A stretch of DNA of 60,000 nucleotides from Cristatella mucedo (Eukaryota; Bryozoa; Phylactolaemata; Cristatellidae): positions 6,507,501 through 6,567,500 of the forward strand of contig WPIO01000013.1 in assembly GCA_009760855.2 (NCBI GenBank), read 5' to 3'. The translations under genes were made by a program, and so were the position numbers. Below the pieces are notes generated by a model. That model was given only the letters and a program-made list of their open reading frames with translations. It was not told where the DNA came from and did not search any database. Below, piece by piece: positions 13,511 to 24,451 of the stretch (position 1 is its first letter; every line of letters begins with the position of its first letter).

Positions 13511-14264
13511 AGACTCACACACACTCACACACCCAGCCCCGTCCACGATAGCCCCAGCGTTCGCTCACCAACAGGCAGATGTATAGGTAGACTTGTATAC
13601 ATAGCGCCATGTACATGTATATGTTGTATGTTGCATGTGCATATGTTTATGTTGATTGTATGATGCTTTTTATGGTGGATATATGTACATACACAGCATA
13701 CACCACTATATACCTGTTGGTATACATATACCAATATATATATTTATATATATATATATATTTATGCTACAATTTATTATGTTAGATTTTTATAAGTATT
13801 GTAATTTATAATTACCTGCCTGATCCACCACGGAATGCATTACAGGCAAACCTTTATCATTCTGTCGGTAGTAAAAGTAAAGTTACTTGCCGCGGTCGCC
13901 GTACTAACTTGACACCACCCTCGCCAATGCCAATGCCAGCATTAATTTAATAAGGTTGTATACCCCTCAAGCTATTACTGGACATAGGCCAGCTACAAAA
14001 AGGCTGTAGCGGTTTCATGACAAACTTTTTCCCGATGAGAAATAATGCATGCTAGCAAGCCTAGCTTCTGCTTTAAGCAGCAGGTGCTTACAGGTACAGT
14101 ATGCACACAGGTACAGGCAGCAGTCACTTTGCTGCTGATGCAGACGGTGGCTGCGAGAGCTCTGCCACTAGCCTTCCAGAGAGTTAGTGATCCCAGCAGG
14201 CTTTCAAAGGCTCAGCTTCAGTGGTGCTCACCCGAAGAATGCCGTTCGTTAATGATCGAGATTA
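13511..14264. other. Low-complexity and unclassified DNA
   Basis: A short CACACTCA-rich stretch follows the LINE, then TATG/ACAT-rich and (TA)n sequence to about 13765. The remainder to 14264 has no recognised feature. Confidence 0.45.
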
Positions 14265-14440
14265 CCTGATTAGTCAGCTTCACTTACATAAATAGCGGTA
14301 GAAGAGATTTATCGGCTATCGCCACCGGTTGCAGCCGTCAATAAAGGATCGCGCTGAATCGCCCACTTTACGACTCAAACTCGCAATCTGGATCTCGTGA
14401 AAGGTGAGCACCTTGCCCCTGGGCTAAGAGTTGTCTATTG
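14265..14440 (-). mobile_element. tRNA-derived SINE
   Basis: Minus-strand member of the SINE family: terminal block GCTGACTAATC at the left, body with the GGTTGCAGCC arm, and tRNA-like head at the right with a B box (GAGTTTGAGTCG) and an A box ending at about 14440. Diverged from the 5.9 kb copy. Confidence 0.75.
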
Positions 14441-14692
14441 CGCATCAAAGCCTAACTGGCCTTCCCTATGCATTCGGCAGGCAACAGACTTCATCTAAAA
14501 AACTAAGAGAAAGCATGAAGCACAGCTGAGTCAGCACTAGGGGAAGTGAGTAGAATAGAAGTATCAGCTTGAAGACGGCTGGAAAGGCTGTGCCAAATTT
14601 GGCCGCAGGAGAATATATGAAGCCATTGCAAACGAATTGTGGGAGTTAGCTCCACAGTCTCGGTCCTACAGAGTTAGAGCTTCTGTCGCCAA
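14441..14692 (-). mobile_element. LINE family B, 3' UTR fragment
   Basis: Minus-strand family B 3' UTR: blocks equivalent to GCCAACAGACTTCGTCTC, GACCGCTG and the upstream ACAGAAGCTCTAACTC region can be followed, with many substitutions. It sits directly beside the SINE. Confidence 0.65.
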
Positions 14693-15110
14693 TCCGGAAA
14701 GAGGGCGGACTTGATTGTAGAGCTGATGTGTGTAACTAGTGAGAAGGCATTTTGAAAGAAAATACCCAGATTCCGGTGGAGGCTATATGAGTTACACTGA
14801 TAGAGCCGATTTGGAAAGTTAGGCTTTCAATTTTCCGAGTAACACTCGGTCTGCTCATATTTAGTAAATTTGTTTTGTCATCATTCAATGTCAGAATGTT
14901 TGCTCTATCCAAGTACGATTAGCAGCAATGTTAGGGAGATGCTGTGCTGCTGGAAGGCGGAGATGGATCAAAACAAAAGTACAGCTGTATGTCGACGGCA
15001 TAACAAAGAAAGCCTAGATTGTGCATGTAGATTACTGTGGCAAGAGGAAGACTATTTACTGTGAAAAAGAGTGGACCTAAAATGAATCCCTGGGGCACCC
15101 CACATGTTAA
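14693..15110 (-). mobile_element. LINE family A, RT-domain fragment
   Basis: Minus-strand sequence matching family A from GVPQGS-type sequence (about 15100) down to the STVKSA block (about 14700); the region of the catalytic FYADD is mutated at about 14990. It is not collinear with the next fragment: in minus orientation the 3' part (15115-15470) comes first, so these are two insertions or a rearrangement. Confidence 0.7.
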
Positions 15111-15114
15111 AGGT

Positions 15115-15472
15115 TCACTGGGTGTACAGTGTCAGCACGCACACTGCATAAGCACATTAAGGACGAATCACAGGGAACCACTAAATTCTGTCATAAATAA
15201 GTGTTTTAAATTTTTTTTAATGTGGTCAAATCAGGCGATGTTGTGACGCAAGTCAGGAGGGAGTTCCAGGCTTTGGAAGCATATACAACTAAATGCACGG
15301 TCTCCAAAGGATTTAAGGCCTTTACGAGGTATAGGTAAACAGTTAGATTCCGAAAAGCGGTTTGTACGATGCTTGGCCTGATGGGGGAGTAGATCTGATA
15401 GATAGGCTGGAGCCAAAGAATTAAGGGACCTAAAAGTGAGCGACAAAACCTTGAAGTCGATCCGTTGAACAT
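15115..15472 (-). mobile_element. LINE family A, 3' fragment
   Basis: Minus-strand copy covering the C-terminal block (SLTFRSLNSLAPAYLSDLLP, frame 15231-15446) and the first part of the 3' UTR with GTCAGCACGC repeats. The terminal (ATT)n tail is missing at 15115. Confidence 0.8.
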
Positions 15473-16164
15473 TGCACGAAATACTGGAGGTTAGTTTCTA
15501 TATCGGCTGAAGAATGAAAGTTGAGGGTTTTCAATTAGCCTTCATCGGAGTTAATGCTGTGCAGTGCCTTCAGATAATCCTCTATAGCACGAAGGCTATT
15601 ATTGACAGTATTCAACTGGAGCTTATCGCTATATGATGTACAGTTGGTGTCTAGCCTCTAATAGGCTAAGACATAAGTAAAAGCACTTGTCGATGTGTGA
15701 CAGCACCCACAGCCTGGAGCATCGGCCGTGAGATCTATTGAGAAAGTGGCATTCTTCACTCTTGAGAATTCGGCATGAAGTGGTAATACGCAGCAGATTA
15801 TTTGGCGGCCAAGATAGGATCCGAGAGCCTGACGGAAATCGGCGACGGAAAGAACCGAAGGCAGACAGAAATTCTGCTGACAAGGAAACACGCCCAACAC
15901 GAGCTCGGTGATGTACGGTTTTTGATGAAGCAACTACCGGGAAAATCAAGGTTAGCTTATGTGAAGATGATGGTGTACATGATGGCTGACCAAGCCTAGC
16001 TAATAGCGACCTGGACCATAGGACCTGAGTCAGAGCGGGAGAAGCTTCACACGAAAATGTGTGAAGTGCAAACGTCAACTTGAACATCTGGCGGCCATGA
16101 TATAAGCTGTGAGTGTTGAACGTACAAGCAATCTGACTAGAAGCATCGAAGGTATCGACTCTAA
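15473..16164. other. Unclassified DNA with overlapping open frames
   Basis: A minus-strand ATG frame of 152 codons (15629-16087) overlaps a plus-strand frame (15802-15999) ending in VKMMVYMMADQA. Neither resembles the LINE families or any protein I recognise. The two cannot both be coding over the same bases at normal constraint; I lean to neither. Confidence 0.25.
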
Positions 16165-16223
16165 GGTCAAGGCTGATTTAAGAATCGCATTTATAAAGGC
16201 CAGAAGAGCTTTTACGGCTATCA

Positions 16224-16269
16224 CCAATGCTTTATTAACCACTGCTTGCAGTGGTTAATAAAGCATTGG
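16224..16269. repeat. Perfect inverted repeat, 22-bp arms, 2-nt loop
   Basis: The left arm is 16224-16245 and the right arm 16248-16269; every position pairs, and the flanking A16223/T16270 also pairs. The right arm is the sequence that is then repeated in tandem to about 16360. Confidence 0.97.
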
Positions 16270-16362
16270 TTAATAATAAAGCATTGGTTAATAATAAAGC
16301 AGTGGTTAATAATAAAGCAGTTGGTTGGTTAATAATTGGTTAATAATAAAGCAGTGGTTAAT
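16248..16362. repeat. Short tandem array, units of about 18 bp
   Basis: About six units of GGTTAATAATAAAGCA with CATT, CAGT or CAGTT variants at the junctions. The unit is derived from the SINE body sequence (the GCAGTGGTTAATAAAG block). Confidence 0.9.
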
Positions 16363-16611
16363 ATAGAATCTCCCACTGCAGGACTCAAACCCACTACCCG
16401 GGCCATAAAGAGCGTGCACCTAACCCCTAGACTAATACCTCGGGGTAACTGGTCATAGTCTAACTGATGTCTTAATATTGTCATGTCTAGAGTTAAAGCG
16501 TCCGACTGCAGTGTTTTCATGATGACCAAATGCTCAGTGAATAACGAAGTTTTGCATAAAACTTTCGTCGGTGACAGTGTCAATGTGTTAATTTTTGCTG
16601 GTGTAACTGAT

Positions 16612-16775
16612 TGGTGAGCCGTGATGGCACACTAGGTAAGGCGGTTGCTTTTCACGACCTCTGTCCCGAGGTCGTGTGTTGGAATCCTGTGGTGGATGAT
16701 TCTGTATCGCCGCCGTGATGGCTCATCTGTCGCTATGCAAAAGAGGCTGCTAAATCAGCTGGTATTTTTGTAATC
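16612..16775 (+). mobile_element. tRNA-derived SINE
   Basis: Close relative of the 5873-6050 copy: identical A-box stretch GGCACACTAGGTAAGG, B box GTGTTGGAATCC (C to G change at the invariant position), body with GCCGCCGTGATGG and the terminal GCTGCTAAATCAGC block. Confidence 0.88.
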
Positions 16776-18035
16776 TTTCGTCACCGTTAGAGATTGAAGT
16801 GTGCTCCCACGAGGTCATGGATACATACACGTAGTACGGTCACATAGCACAGTCTGACTGTTTTCCAGGGGATGGCTCAATCAGGTAACACATCGAGGTA
16901 ACAGCTCCTCAAATCCATCGCTGATCGAAGGAGATTGTATAGTAACTAAGCGTGTCTTGTGGAATTGATCCCTGTGCGGTTAACTGTGTAGCCAACCCAA
17001 CTGATGCACAACGTTAAGAAGGAGGGAAGCATGCCAGGTATTCGAGCGACTTGCGATTGCCTAAATTACTTTCATGAAAATGACTTCACCTACGAGGAGG
17101 TCTAGGTCTCGGCACGGTTGCCATGGTGTGTCAAAGGCTTCACAAGAAGGTCGACGACTTGTACGATAAAGGTCAGTCGTAGAAGCAACTTTGTATGACC
17201 ATAATCTCAAACTATCAATAACGTCAAAGTAAGTAGCACCACGAGCATCACGAGCATTACAGACTGTTGACTGAGTTACTCATGAAAACATTTGACCATG
17301 TAAAATTAGCTTTACTTTTATCCTCAACCTTTTCGAGTTCACTAGTCTCTTACTTATTTAGGTCGAAGAAGCAGGGAGGCCTCTTATACTATGTGGCAAA
17401 CTGTTTATACTCGTTTTTTGAGGAGCTGAGAGTTGGGAGGATCAGCTGATGAGTTTTTTCGAATCCCTCTGATAGTTTTCGTCACTGTTGCCTCCAGAGC
17501 CCTGACCAGGAGCTCCAGCTGATACCAAGTTAGATAACAGATTACAGAGATATTCCACTTACGTCAACCCGAAAAACCCGCTAAGGATTGAAATTCGCTG
17601 ATAACCTTGGTCCCATCTGTGGCCACTGCCAAATCGCTAGAGCCAGATTCTACTTGGCCTTCAACGCAGGCATACAAGGATGTCAATTCTCGCTAGCTGC
17701 TACTCCTATCTCGGCCAAGCATGCCGAATTATGGCAAGTGGATACCGAGGTAGGCTACATCTGGTAGGATCAGCCCTATTGTTACGAACGCACAGTGCAG
17801 CGGCTCCATAACCAAAGTCCTTTGCCTCGAACGTAGGAAATTTAATGGGTGCCAGTTGCTTGTCCAGTTGCAAGCACGTGACAAATATTGGTGGAGCTTG
17901 TGCCTCGAAGCACTGATAACGAGTGGTAAAAGCAGCACCGATTGACCTAAGTATCCCGCAGGTAGCTGGGCACGGCAGCAATCAAGAACGCCCACACCTT
18001 AATCTAATAAGTCAATGTCGTTAACGTAGAACAGT
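16776..18035. other. Unclassified DNA
   Basis: About 1.25 kb without recognised transposon or gene. On the minus strand 17706-17995 is open in two frames at once (91 and 88 codons), with unique-looking composition but no family I can identify. Confidence 0.35.
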
Positions 18036-18145
18036 ATAATAATAATAATAATAATAATAATAGTAGTAATTCACTTGATAAAGCGCCCTCAGAGAACTTA
18101 ATCTCTCTCTAGGCGCTTTACATTTGCTGTATATTCCATAGTCAC
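18036..18145 (-). mobile_element. LINE family A, solo 3' tail
   Basis: An (ATT)n tail of about 33 bp and the terminal hairpin block (AAGCGCCCTCAGAGAAC with GGCGCTTTACATTTG). Only the final roughly 100 bp of the element is present. Confidence 0.85.
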
Positions 18146-18698
18146 AAAGGACCACAGCAGCACAGCACAGGCAATACAACAGCATACAATTCCCTAACTA
18201 CCTACACTCTGGATCACTTTTTATGGTGTAAACCGTAGATTATGACATTAGTTCCTTATCATTATTAGTCAGGAGCCGCTAATAATTCCAGGCACTGTCA
18301 TAATAGAACTATTTAGCATGCAAACATTTCACTATGCTTCTATCAATCTAACGGTGCTAAACGGTGTCAAATACCTTCATCGCCCTCGCCCTCAAACAAG
18401 AACTGGGGTAGTGTGGCATAGGTAGGGAGGTTAAACCACCGACTCGGCAGACAAGTCCTGCCCTGCCCTCTTAATCTGCCCTGGGGAGGGATGGGCAGGG
18501 GAGAACGAACCCATGCGAATCCGCAGGGCGCAGCACTGGAATCTAAACGTCTCAGCTTCCGACACCAATTTGCTATCGTGCCCAGCTTGGTAACCGACAC
18601 CTCTCACATATGTTTAGGGACGATCATATCGGCAGCTCCTTGATAATGGTCGGCAGATTCTCGGATCGTGCCTAATGTGTCAGACTCTCTGATCTGCC
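18146..18698. other. Unclassified DNA with a possible tRNA-like segment
   Basis: On the minus strand about 18500-18595 contains a loose A-box-like (TAGCAAATTGG) and B-box-like (GGGTTCGTTCTC) pair. It does not fold into a convincing tRNA by eye, and it does not match the main SINE family. No protein is recognised. Confidence 0.3.
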
Positions 18699-18826
18699 CA
18701 CTACCTCAACTGCTCTCCCGACTCTGCTATGCTTTTCACTTTCTCTTTGTTTCGTGAGACGAAGTCTGTTGGCTACCGAATGCGTACCGAAAGCCGCTTA
18801 GGCTGTGAGTGCGCTATACAAAACTC
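18699..18826 (+). mobile_element. LINE family B, 3' UTR fragment
   Basis: Plus-strand piece from CACTACCTCAACTGCTC through GAGACGAAGTCTGTTGGC to GCGCTATACAAAACTC, close to the copies at 9.1 and 50.7 kb, ending before the terminal block. Confidence 0.85.
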
Positions 18827-18945
18827 AAGACTCGGGATTCAATCGTGCATTAGGCGATCCTTTATCGACCACTGCAGGCAGCAGTGATAACCGTTCAAGG
18901 CTCTTTTGCAGCAAATAGAAATGAGTTCATTAAGCAAGCTATTCC
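18827..18945 (+). mobile_element. SINE fragment (body only)
   Basis: Continues directly from the LINE B piece: GATTCAATCG of the B-box side, then the body with CCACTGCAGGCAGCAGTGAT and GTTCAAGGCTCTTTTG, and a degraded terminal block. The head is missing. Confidence 0.65.
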
Positions 18946-19446
18946 TTATGAATCTATTATCGTATGAGGCAGCAGGAGATACTTGCCGGAAAAATAAAAC
19001 TGCCCTGAAAATGCAATACAAACGTCCAAGACCGTAAACAACAAATCAAAAGGTTAAAAAGAGCAGAATCCGAATCGTCGTCGTCTGCCAAGAGTTCGAA
19101 TCGTCGTTCACTTCAGCCGCTTCAGACCAACTTCTCTCAACCTCGGAGAAGATATTCTACCTAGGAGCAACCATTGACATGCCACAGCTTCGTAGGCGTG
19201 GTACTTGGAATTCTTTAGAGCGCTTTCCACTGTTAATCAGATTTTCAAGATCTTGTGAGGCAGTTCTCGTACAAAAATAGCAGAAACAAATTTCATCACA
19301 CACAGGAAATGCATGCTCCCACTAGCTGGCACTATCTTAACTCGTAGACTCCGCAGGTTAACACAGGAAACGTATCAGAGCATTCATGAATAGTAACCTA
19401 TATAAAACTTAGAATTAAAAGTACTTTTGGAACCTAGAGCTATGAA
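18946..19446. other. Unclassified DNA upstream of tRNA-Trp
   Basis: Nothing recognised. This flank is not similar to the flanks of the other two tRNA-Trp genes. Confidence 0.4.
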
Positions 19447-19519
19447 GACTCTGTGGCGCAATTGGTAGCGCGTCTGACTCCAGATCAGAAGGTTGCGTGT
19501 TCGAGTCACGTCAGGGTCA
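19447..19519 (+). tRNA. tRNA-Trp (CCA)
   Basis: 73 nt including discriminator A. The acceptor stem pairs GACTCTG with CAGGGTC (one G-U pair), the D stem pairs GCGC with GCGC, the anticodon stem pairs TCTGA with TCAGA around loop CTCCAGA (anticodon CCA), and the T stem GCGTG with CACGT encloses TTCGAGT. No intron. A TTTTTT terminator follows at about 19525. It decodes UGG. Internal A and B boxes are intact, so it should be a functional Pol III gene. Confidence 0.96.
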
Positions 19520-20379
19520 AATTCTTTTTTGCTCACGAAACCGACTGCTACAGCTAGCAGTAGCAGAATGGCAACAGGTACCATGTATCGTCTGCAAACG
19601 TGTACCCAGGCTGGGTTCGTTTGGCTGGGACCCGGCGGCAATAATGAGGGTAAGGGTCACCGGCTAGGACGGGTGGGACCCTACGGCACGTGCGAAGACG
19701 TGAGGTCACCGGGGCTCTTGGTTAGGAGACATTGGCGGAGTAAGTCGTGGTATTGGAGGCTCCCGGTCTCGTCGAGTTATGCACCTGTATTCGTGCAGGC
19801 GTGCTCCGGCGATGCTGCCACGCACGCAAGGGAACGAGTACCCAAGGCCCGAGCGGAGCTGGATAGCTCGCTCGTTGTTAAGGCTTGTATATTCCGCGTT
19901 CCCCGTGTAGCGTGTTCGTGACCGTGTATTGGCGTCTTTTGGTGGAAGCTTACGACTGTGGTACTTGTCGACTCGGACTAGCCAAGCTACTAGCAGTTAC
20001 TTAGCCAGCGGGTTTTGGACGGCGGTACTCTCGTACTGTTGGATTTGGAGTCGGTACAACGACAGGACTGCAGAAGCCGACTGACCCCAACTAACACGTT
20101 TGTTCGCGCTTGATGCGTCGTCTTGCGCCCTCATAGTGTACTGTGTATAGGACACTACCCGTAGACTTGTTTAGTTCCCCTGTTGTTGTTGGCGCATGCG
20201 TTATTATTAAGAGGTTTAACCTGACTGCCGCTCGTCTTACGATAGCTCGGCGGCATGGCGAGCGCCAGCGTGGCCAGAGTATGGCGGGGTTTGGCGGGAA
20301 TTAGCCTCTGACTGGTGGAACTTGGTTACAAACGTATGTACAAGTATGTTTAAAACGACATAATAACGCGGATAAGTCA
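19520..20379. other. Unclassified DNA between tRNA genes
   Basis: The 142-codon plus frame at 19493-19921 overlaps the tRNA 3' half and has no recognisable motif. GC content rises at about 19620-20330. No transposon recognised. Confidence 0.35.
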
Positions 20380-20662
20380 AAGATCACCTAAACCTAACCT
20401 GGAGGAAAAAGAATGCCAGTTGAGAACGTGAACTGTACTGGACTGTAGTGGAACCTATTAAAGAGGTACGACTAACGTTCGGCCCTGAGAACACTACCGC
20501 ACCATGACCAGATTTCTTTACTCTAAACCGGAGAGTGACAACATTGAGCTATAACACCTCCGATTACTCGCACATGTGTACGTGTCACGTTAGTAATGTA
20601 TATTGTCAGGCAGAAGATTTTTACGTCGGATGTAATCGCAGTATAAGGCCCGCCAACATCTA

Positions 20663-20735
20663 GACTCTGTGGCGCAACTGGTAGCGCGTCTGACTCCAGA
20701 TCAGAAGGTTGCGTGTTCGAGTCACGTCAGGGTCA
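20663..20735 (+). tRNA. tRNA-Trp (CCA)
   Basis: Identical to the 19447 gene except for one D-loop base (AACTGGTA instead of AATTGGTA). All stems pair. A TTTTT terminator is at about 20741. The tRNA is nearly invariant while its duplicated flanks have diverged, as expected for a gene under selection or gene conversion. Confidence 0.96.
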
Positions 20736-20997
20736 TACGCTTTTTACATGTCCAGTAAATTTAGGTATTTTACACTACTTTAAAACTTCAAATCGCTTTT
20801 ACGTGGTCCGGCATGCTACTGTTTCACTAGAGTCTTTATGTCAATATCACGAAGACTGATGGAGGACTGAATGGCGGCTAACCAGAGAGGCTGACGGTTT
20901 TATTTCGTGGCCAAGTCGGAGGCAAGAGCGAACAAACGACTAACCGGAGTACGACATGACCCACAAGATAATTTGTGCATTTCACTAGATTCTTCAC

Positions 20998-21111
20998 TTA
21001 CGTGAAAGTAGTAGAAGTTCTTAGTATCGGAATTAGAGTGTGAGGCTGCGACCGAGACATGCTTTCGTGGAAAAATTTTAATTCATCTGGAGGTACGTCG
21101 CGGAGAGCCAT
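20998..21111 (-). other. Short ORF conserved between repeat units, copy 1
   Basis: An ATG frame of 37 codons beginning MALRDVPPDELKFFHESM. The equivalent frame in copy 3 (24452-24562) is 36 codons, and the N-terminal half also survives in copy 2 (22743-22805). The frame is kept but the amino acids change about as often as silent sites by eye, so selection is not shown. No family recognised. Confidence 0.3.
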
Positions 21112-21254
21112 TTCCTATCTTCTCAGAGGAAGCAATGTTCTCGCGACCACCACAGAGTGGAGCTAGTTGGCCTCTAGAAGTAAGCAAGATGGATGGCAAA
21201 CTGACCGGGTGAGCATCCACCAAAAAGAAAGACCGAAGCAGGACAGAGTGCTCT

Positions 21255-22460
21255 CAACTTCCTTGCTGCACGTATGGATGTCATCCGCACATGGATGGTA
21301 GCTAATTTTCTTAAATTAAATGAAGATAAAAACTAACTTACATGTCATGAGAAAACCAAGTGTGATTTGGAAATCGTAAAGGGTAATTCTCAAAATCAGC
21401 TCTGTCAGCGTATCTCCTGTTAAATCTGCACGAAATCTAGGTGTCATGTTCCAAAGTGACCTTTCGTTAGACGACTACCTCAACTACTCTCCTGACTCTG
21501 CTATGCTTCCCACATTCTCTAAGTTGCGTGTGACGAAGTCTGTTGGCTACCGAATGCGTATCAAAAGCCGCTTGGGCTGTACAAAACTCTCCTGCGTAAC
21601 ACCCACCTGGTCTTTATGACTTTGTGGAGTTACTGACGGAGATACATTATACATCAGCTCCACAATCAAGTCTGCCTATTTTCAGCTACATAACAATGCT
21701 AAAACTCGAGCTTGTTTAGATATGGATACCACATCTAAGTTGGTCCATGCATTTGTGACATACCGTCTTGACTTCTGTAACTCACTGCTTGCTGGTCTAC
21801 CGGGATGTGCAATCTGGCGATTGCAGCTGGTGCAAAACTCTGCAGCTAGGCTTGTCTGTTGTGAGTGTCGCAGTTGCCACATCACAACACTTCTCGCAGA
21901 CCTGCACTGGCTTCAAGTCAAGCAATGGATTGACTTCAAGGTTTTGTCGCTCACTTTTAGGTCTTTTCATTCTCTGGCTCCAGCCTACCTATCAGATCTA
22001 CTCCCCCACCAGGCCAGGCCTCGTACCACCCGCTTTTTGGAAACTAACTGTTTGAATATATCTCATACAAACCTGAAATCATTTGGAGACCGTGCATTTC
22101 GTTGTATATGTCCCAAAGCCTGGAACTCACTCCCGACTGGCGTCACGACATACCATGACTTGACCACAGTTAAAAAGAAAAATTAAAACGCAACTATTTT
22201 ATGTCAGCATTTAATGGGTACCCGTGATTCGTTCTAGATGTGCTTATGCGTGCAGACACTGTGCATGCTGCCACTAACGCATTTGCATGCTGACCCTGTG
22301 CATGTCACCCATAACCATGTAATTCATGTAGATTATCAAGCATGATACCACTCACCATGCGATGGTGTTTCCTTTGCAACAAATGTCAAGCGCCAAGAAA
22401 GAGAGTGATTTCTCTGATGGCGCTCAATCAAGCGCATTATTAATATTGTTATTATCGCCC
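21255..22460 (+). mobile_element. LINE family A, 5'-truncated copy with nested LINE B
   Basis: Plus-strand family A from the RT region just after the catalytic motif (RMDVIRTWMVANFLKLNEDK) through the C-terminal block (frame 21722-22186: HAFVTYRLDFCNSLLAGLP, QNSAARLVCCECRSC, KAWNSLPTGV) and the 3' UTR to an imperfect (ATT)n tail at about 22440-22460. A family B 3' fragment interrupts it at 21473-21650. Confidence 0.9.
21473..21650 (+). mobile_element. LINE family B 3' fragment nested in LINE A
   Basis: Begins TACCTCAACTACTCTCC and ends GGAGATACATTA. The host sequence is interrupted between the LDD and HISS codons of the LSLDDHISSTVKSA block: GACGAC lies on the left and ACATCAGCTCC on the right. 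B therefore inserted after A. Confidence 0.92.
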
Positions 22461-22534
22461 ACAGCCTAACGATCTAATTCTGATATTAAGAGCTCCTACT
22501 ATAGCATAAGCAGAGATTTTCGTGGATGCACAGA

Positions 22535-22743
22535 AGTCAAGACGGGATGTCACAAACGCATGGCCCAACTTAGATGCGGCATCCCTATCTAAACAAGCCC
22601 AAATTTTAGCAATGCCATGTAACTGAAAGTAGGCTGACTTGACTGTGGAGCTGATGTGGTCGTCTAACGAAAGGTTACTTTAGAACATGGCACCTAGATT
22701 TCATGTAGATTCAACGGGAGATATGCTGGCAGAGCCGATTTTG
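22535..22743 (-). mobile_element. LINE family A, RT fragment
   Basis: Minus-strand piece covering SRLDFC back to the LKIGSA block, ending at CCGATTTTGAGCG, where the repeat-unit sequence resumes. Truncated at both ends. Confidence 0.8.
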
Positions 22744-23700
22744 AGCGATACATGCCATCGTGGAGAAGTTTTAATTCATCAGGAGGTACATCGCGGAGGG
22801 CAATTTGTTTGCGGCGGCTAGAAGTAAGCACGAAGCAAGGTAAACCGACCGTGTGAGCATCCACCAAGAAGGAAGACCGAAGCAAGACAGAAGTAGAGCT
22901 CAACTTAAACTCAAATTTCACAATGGTCGATGGAGTATTGGTCGAGTTATATAATTTGTAAGGCGCAAAGCTACAATGTAAACAGCTGCTTTAAATTCAC
23001 AAGAAGATACCTCAACAATTTGTGAACACGTAACCTCGATGTGTCAAGTTAGGACATAACTCAAATACAATGCAGATTGATAAATTGTTTATTAGTACAT
23101 ATTTAACTTTTTGCATACTTCTAGGTTAGACATAGTTCGTATACATCTACGCGGTCAATCATTCGTAACACGGGTGCCCAAACTTGCCCCGTTTCCGAGA
23201 AGGATTCGAACACAGTTACGAGCTACACGGCTGACAGTTGCCTCGTTATAGGCTAGTGATGCCTCCATCCATCGTTCCGTTATACATGGCCTCGCGACAC
23301 TGCTGCAGCCGTGAAGTGGACATAGTTGGCAGTGGAGACCCGCTGTCGGTGTGTATGAAGACCTATTGCGAGAGCTCGTCAGCTAAAACCGAGGATATAA
23401 ATGAGATTTCATTTCTTGCTTGGGCTTGTTGAGAGGACCATTAGTGCAGAAGACACGACAATTTGTGAGAGCATTCCTGCAAGTGAACGGCTGACAATGA
23501 CGATATGATTCTTAGGAAAGATAAAGGGTTCGGTGAACCGATTGGGAGTGTCCGGATTACAAAATAATGTCTTGTTGGACTAAGTTATCTGAATTGGTAT
23601 TTTCCTACGCACAGAACTGTCCCAGGGGAGCTTGCAGCCAGTACCCGTTAATGATAACGGTGGCAGTTCGATGGGCAATAATTCTCCAATTCTGATAGGC
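22744..23700. repeat. Repeated tRNA-Trp unit, copy 2 (right part)
   Basis: Aligns with 24500-25590. Shared blocks include TGAGCATCCACCAAG, ACCTCGATGTGTCAAG, GATGCCTCCATCCATCG and AAATGAGATTTCATTTCTTG. Its first roughly 150 bp also repeat 21055-21250, so the LINE-rich segment 21250-22743 is flanked by direct copies of the same sequence. A segment of about 54 bp present in copies 1 and 3 is missing here. Confidence 0.8.
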
Positions 23701-24132
23701 AGCAAAAAGGCAACATGTACACCGGTAGGCAACTCTGTAAACGTCTGAAAAATACGTTTGAAGCGGTATTATATATAAACGCTATAGCAGATGACGAGGA
23801 GATAGTTTGTAAGGCAAATCCGGATAAGTTAAGGCTTGTCAACCTATTTGAGGAATAGAGAATGAAACCGCGATACCGAGGCGTGAAAAGGTGAACAGTA
23901 CTAAGCTATAGCGGTACCTATGAAAGCGATACGACCGACATTCGTCCCTGACAACACTACCGCACAATGACCGGATTTCTTTACTTTAAACCGGGTAGTG
24001 ACTACATTGACACTGCAACACCTCCAATCAATCGTACAGGTCTCAAGGTCAAATGGAGTTTGCTCATGTTGATTGACACGCAGAGGATTTTGATGTCGGA
24101 TGTAATCGCCGTACAAGGCCAACCGGCATCTA

Positions 24133-24205
24133 GACTCTGTGGCGCAACTGGTAGCGCGTCTGACTCCAGATCAGAAGGTTGCGTGTTCGAGTCACGTCAG
24201 GGTCA
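24133..24205 (+). tRNA. tRNA-Trp (CCA)
   Basis: Identical in sequence to the 20663-20735 gene. All four stems pair, anticodon CCA, TTTTT terminator at about 24211. Confidence 0.96.
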
Positions 24206-24451
24206 TACACTTTTTGCAATTTAGTTAGGTACACTACTTTAATAACTTCAAATTGCTTTTATGCGGTCCGGCTTGCTTCTGTTTTACTAAAGTCTATATG
24301 CCAATATCACGAAGACGGATGGCGACTGAATGACGGCTAACCAGAGGAGGCTGACGGTTTGATTTCTTGACCAAATTGGAGGCAAGACCGAACAAACGAA
24401 TCACCGGAGGACGACATGACCCATATTCGTGTATTTCACGAGAGTGTCCGC

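Larger units (their letters stand above)
16165..16445 (-). mobile_element. tRNA-derived SINE with internal expansion
   Basis: A minus-strand SINE. The body lies at 16165-16225, the tRNA-like head at about 16370-16440 (B box GGGTTTGAGTCC, A box TAGTCTAGGGGTTAGG). Between them the body is expanded by a perfect hairpin and a run of near-identical units built from GGTTAATAATAAAGCA. Confidence 0.85.
20380..21250. repeat. Repeated tRNA-Trp unit, copy 1 (left part)
   Basis: About 870 bp that matches 23850-24720 along its length, on both sides of the tRNA gene: shared blocks include CACTACCGCACCATGACC upstream, and CAATATCACGAAGACTGATG and GTGAGCATCCACCAA downstream. The match stops at about 21250, where a plus-strand LINE A begins. 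Divergence by eye is moderate (roughly 15-25%), so the duplication is old. Confidence 0.8.

Noticed and set aside
18500-18600. Pseudo-tRNA on the minus strand
   Set aside because: A- and B-box-like strings are present but no cloverleaf pairs convincingly.
19493-19921. 142-codon plus frame
   Set aside because: Overlaps the 3' half of a tRNA gene and has no motif; probably chance.
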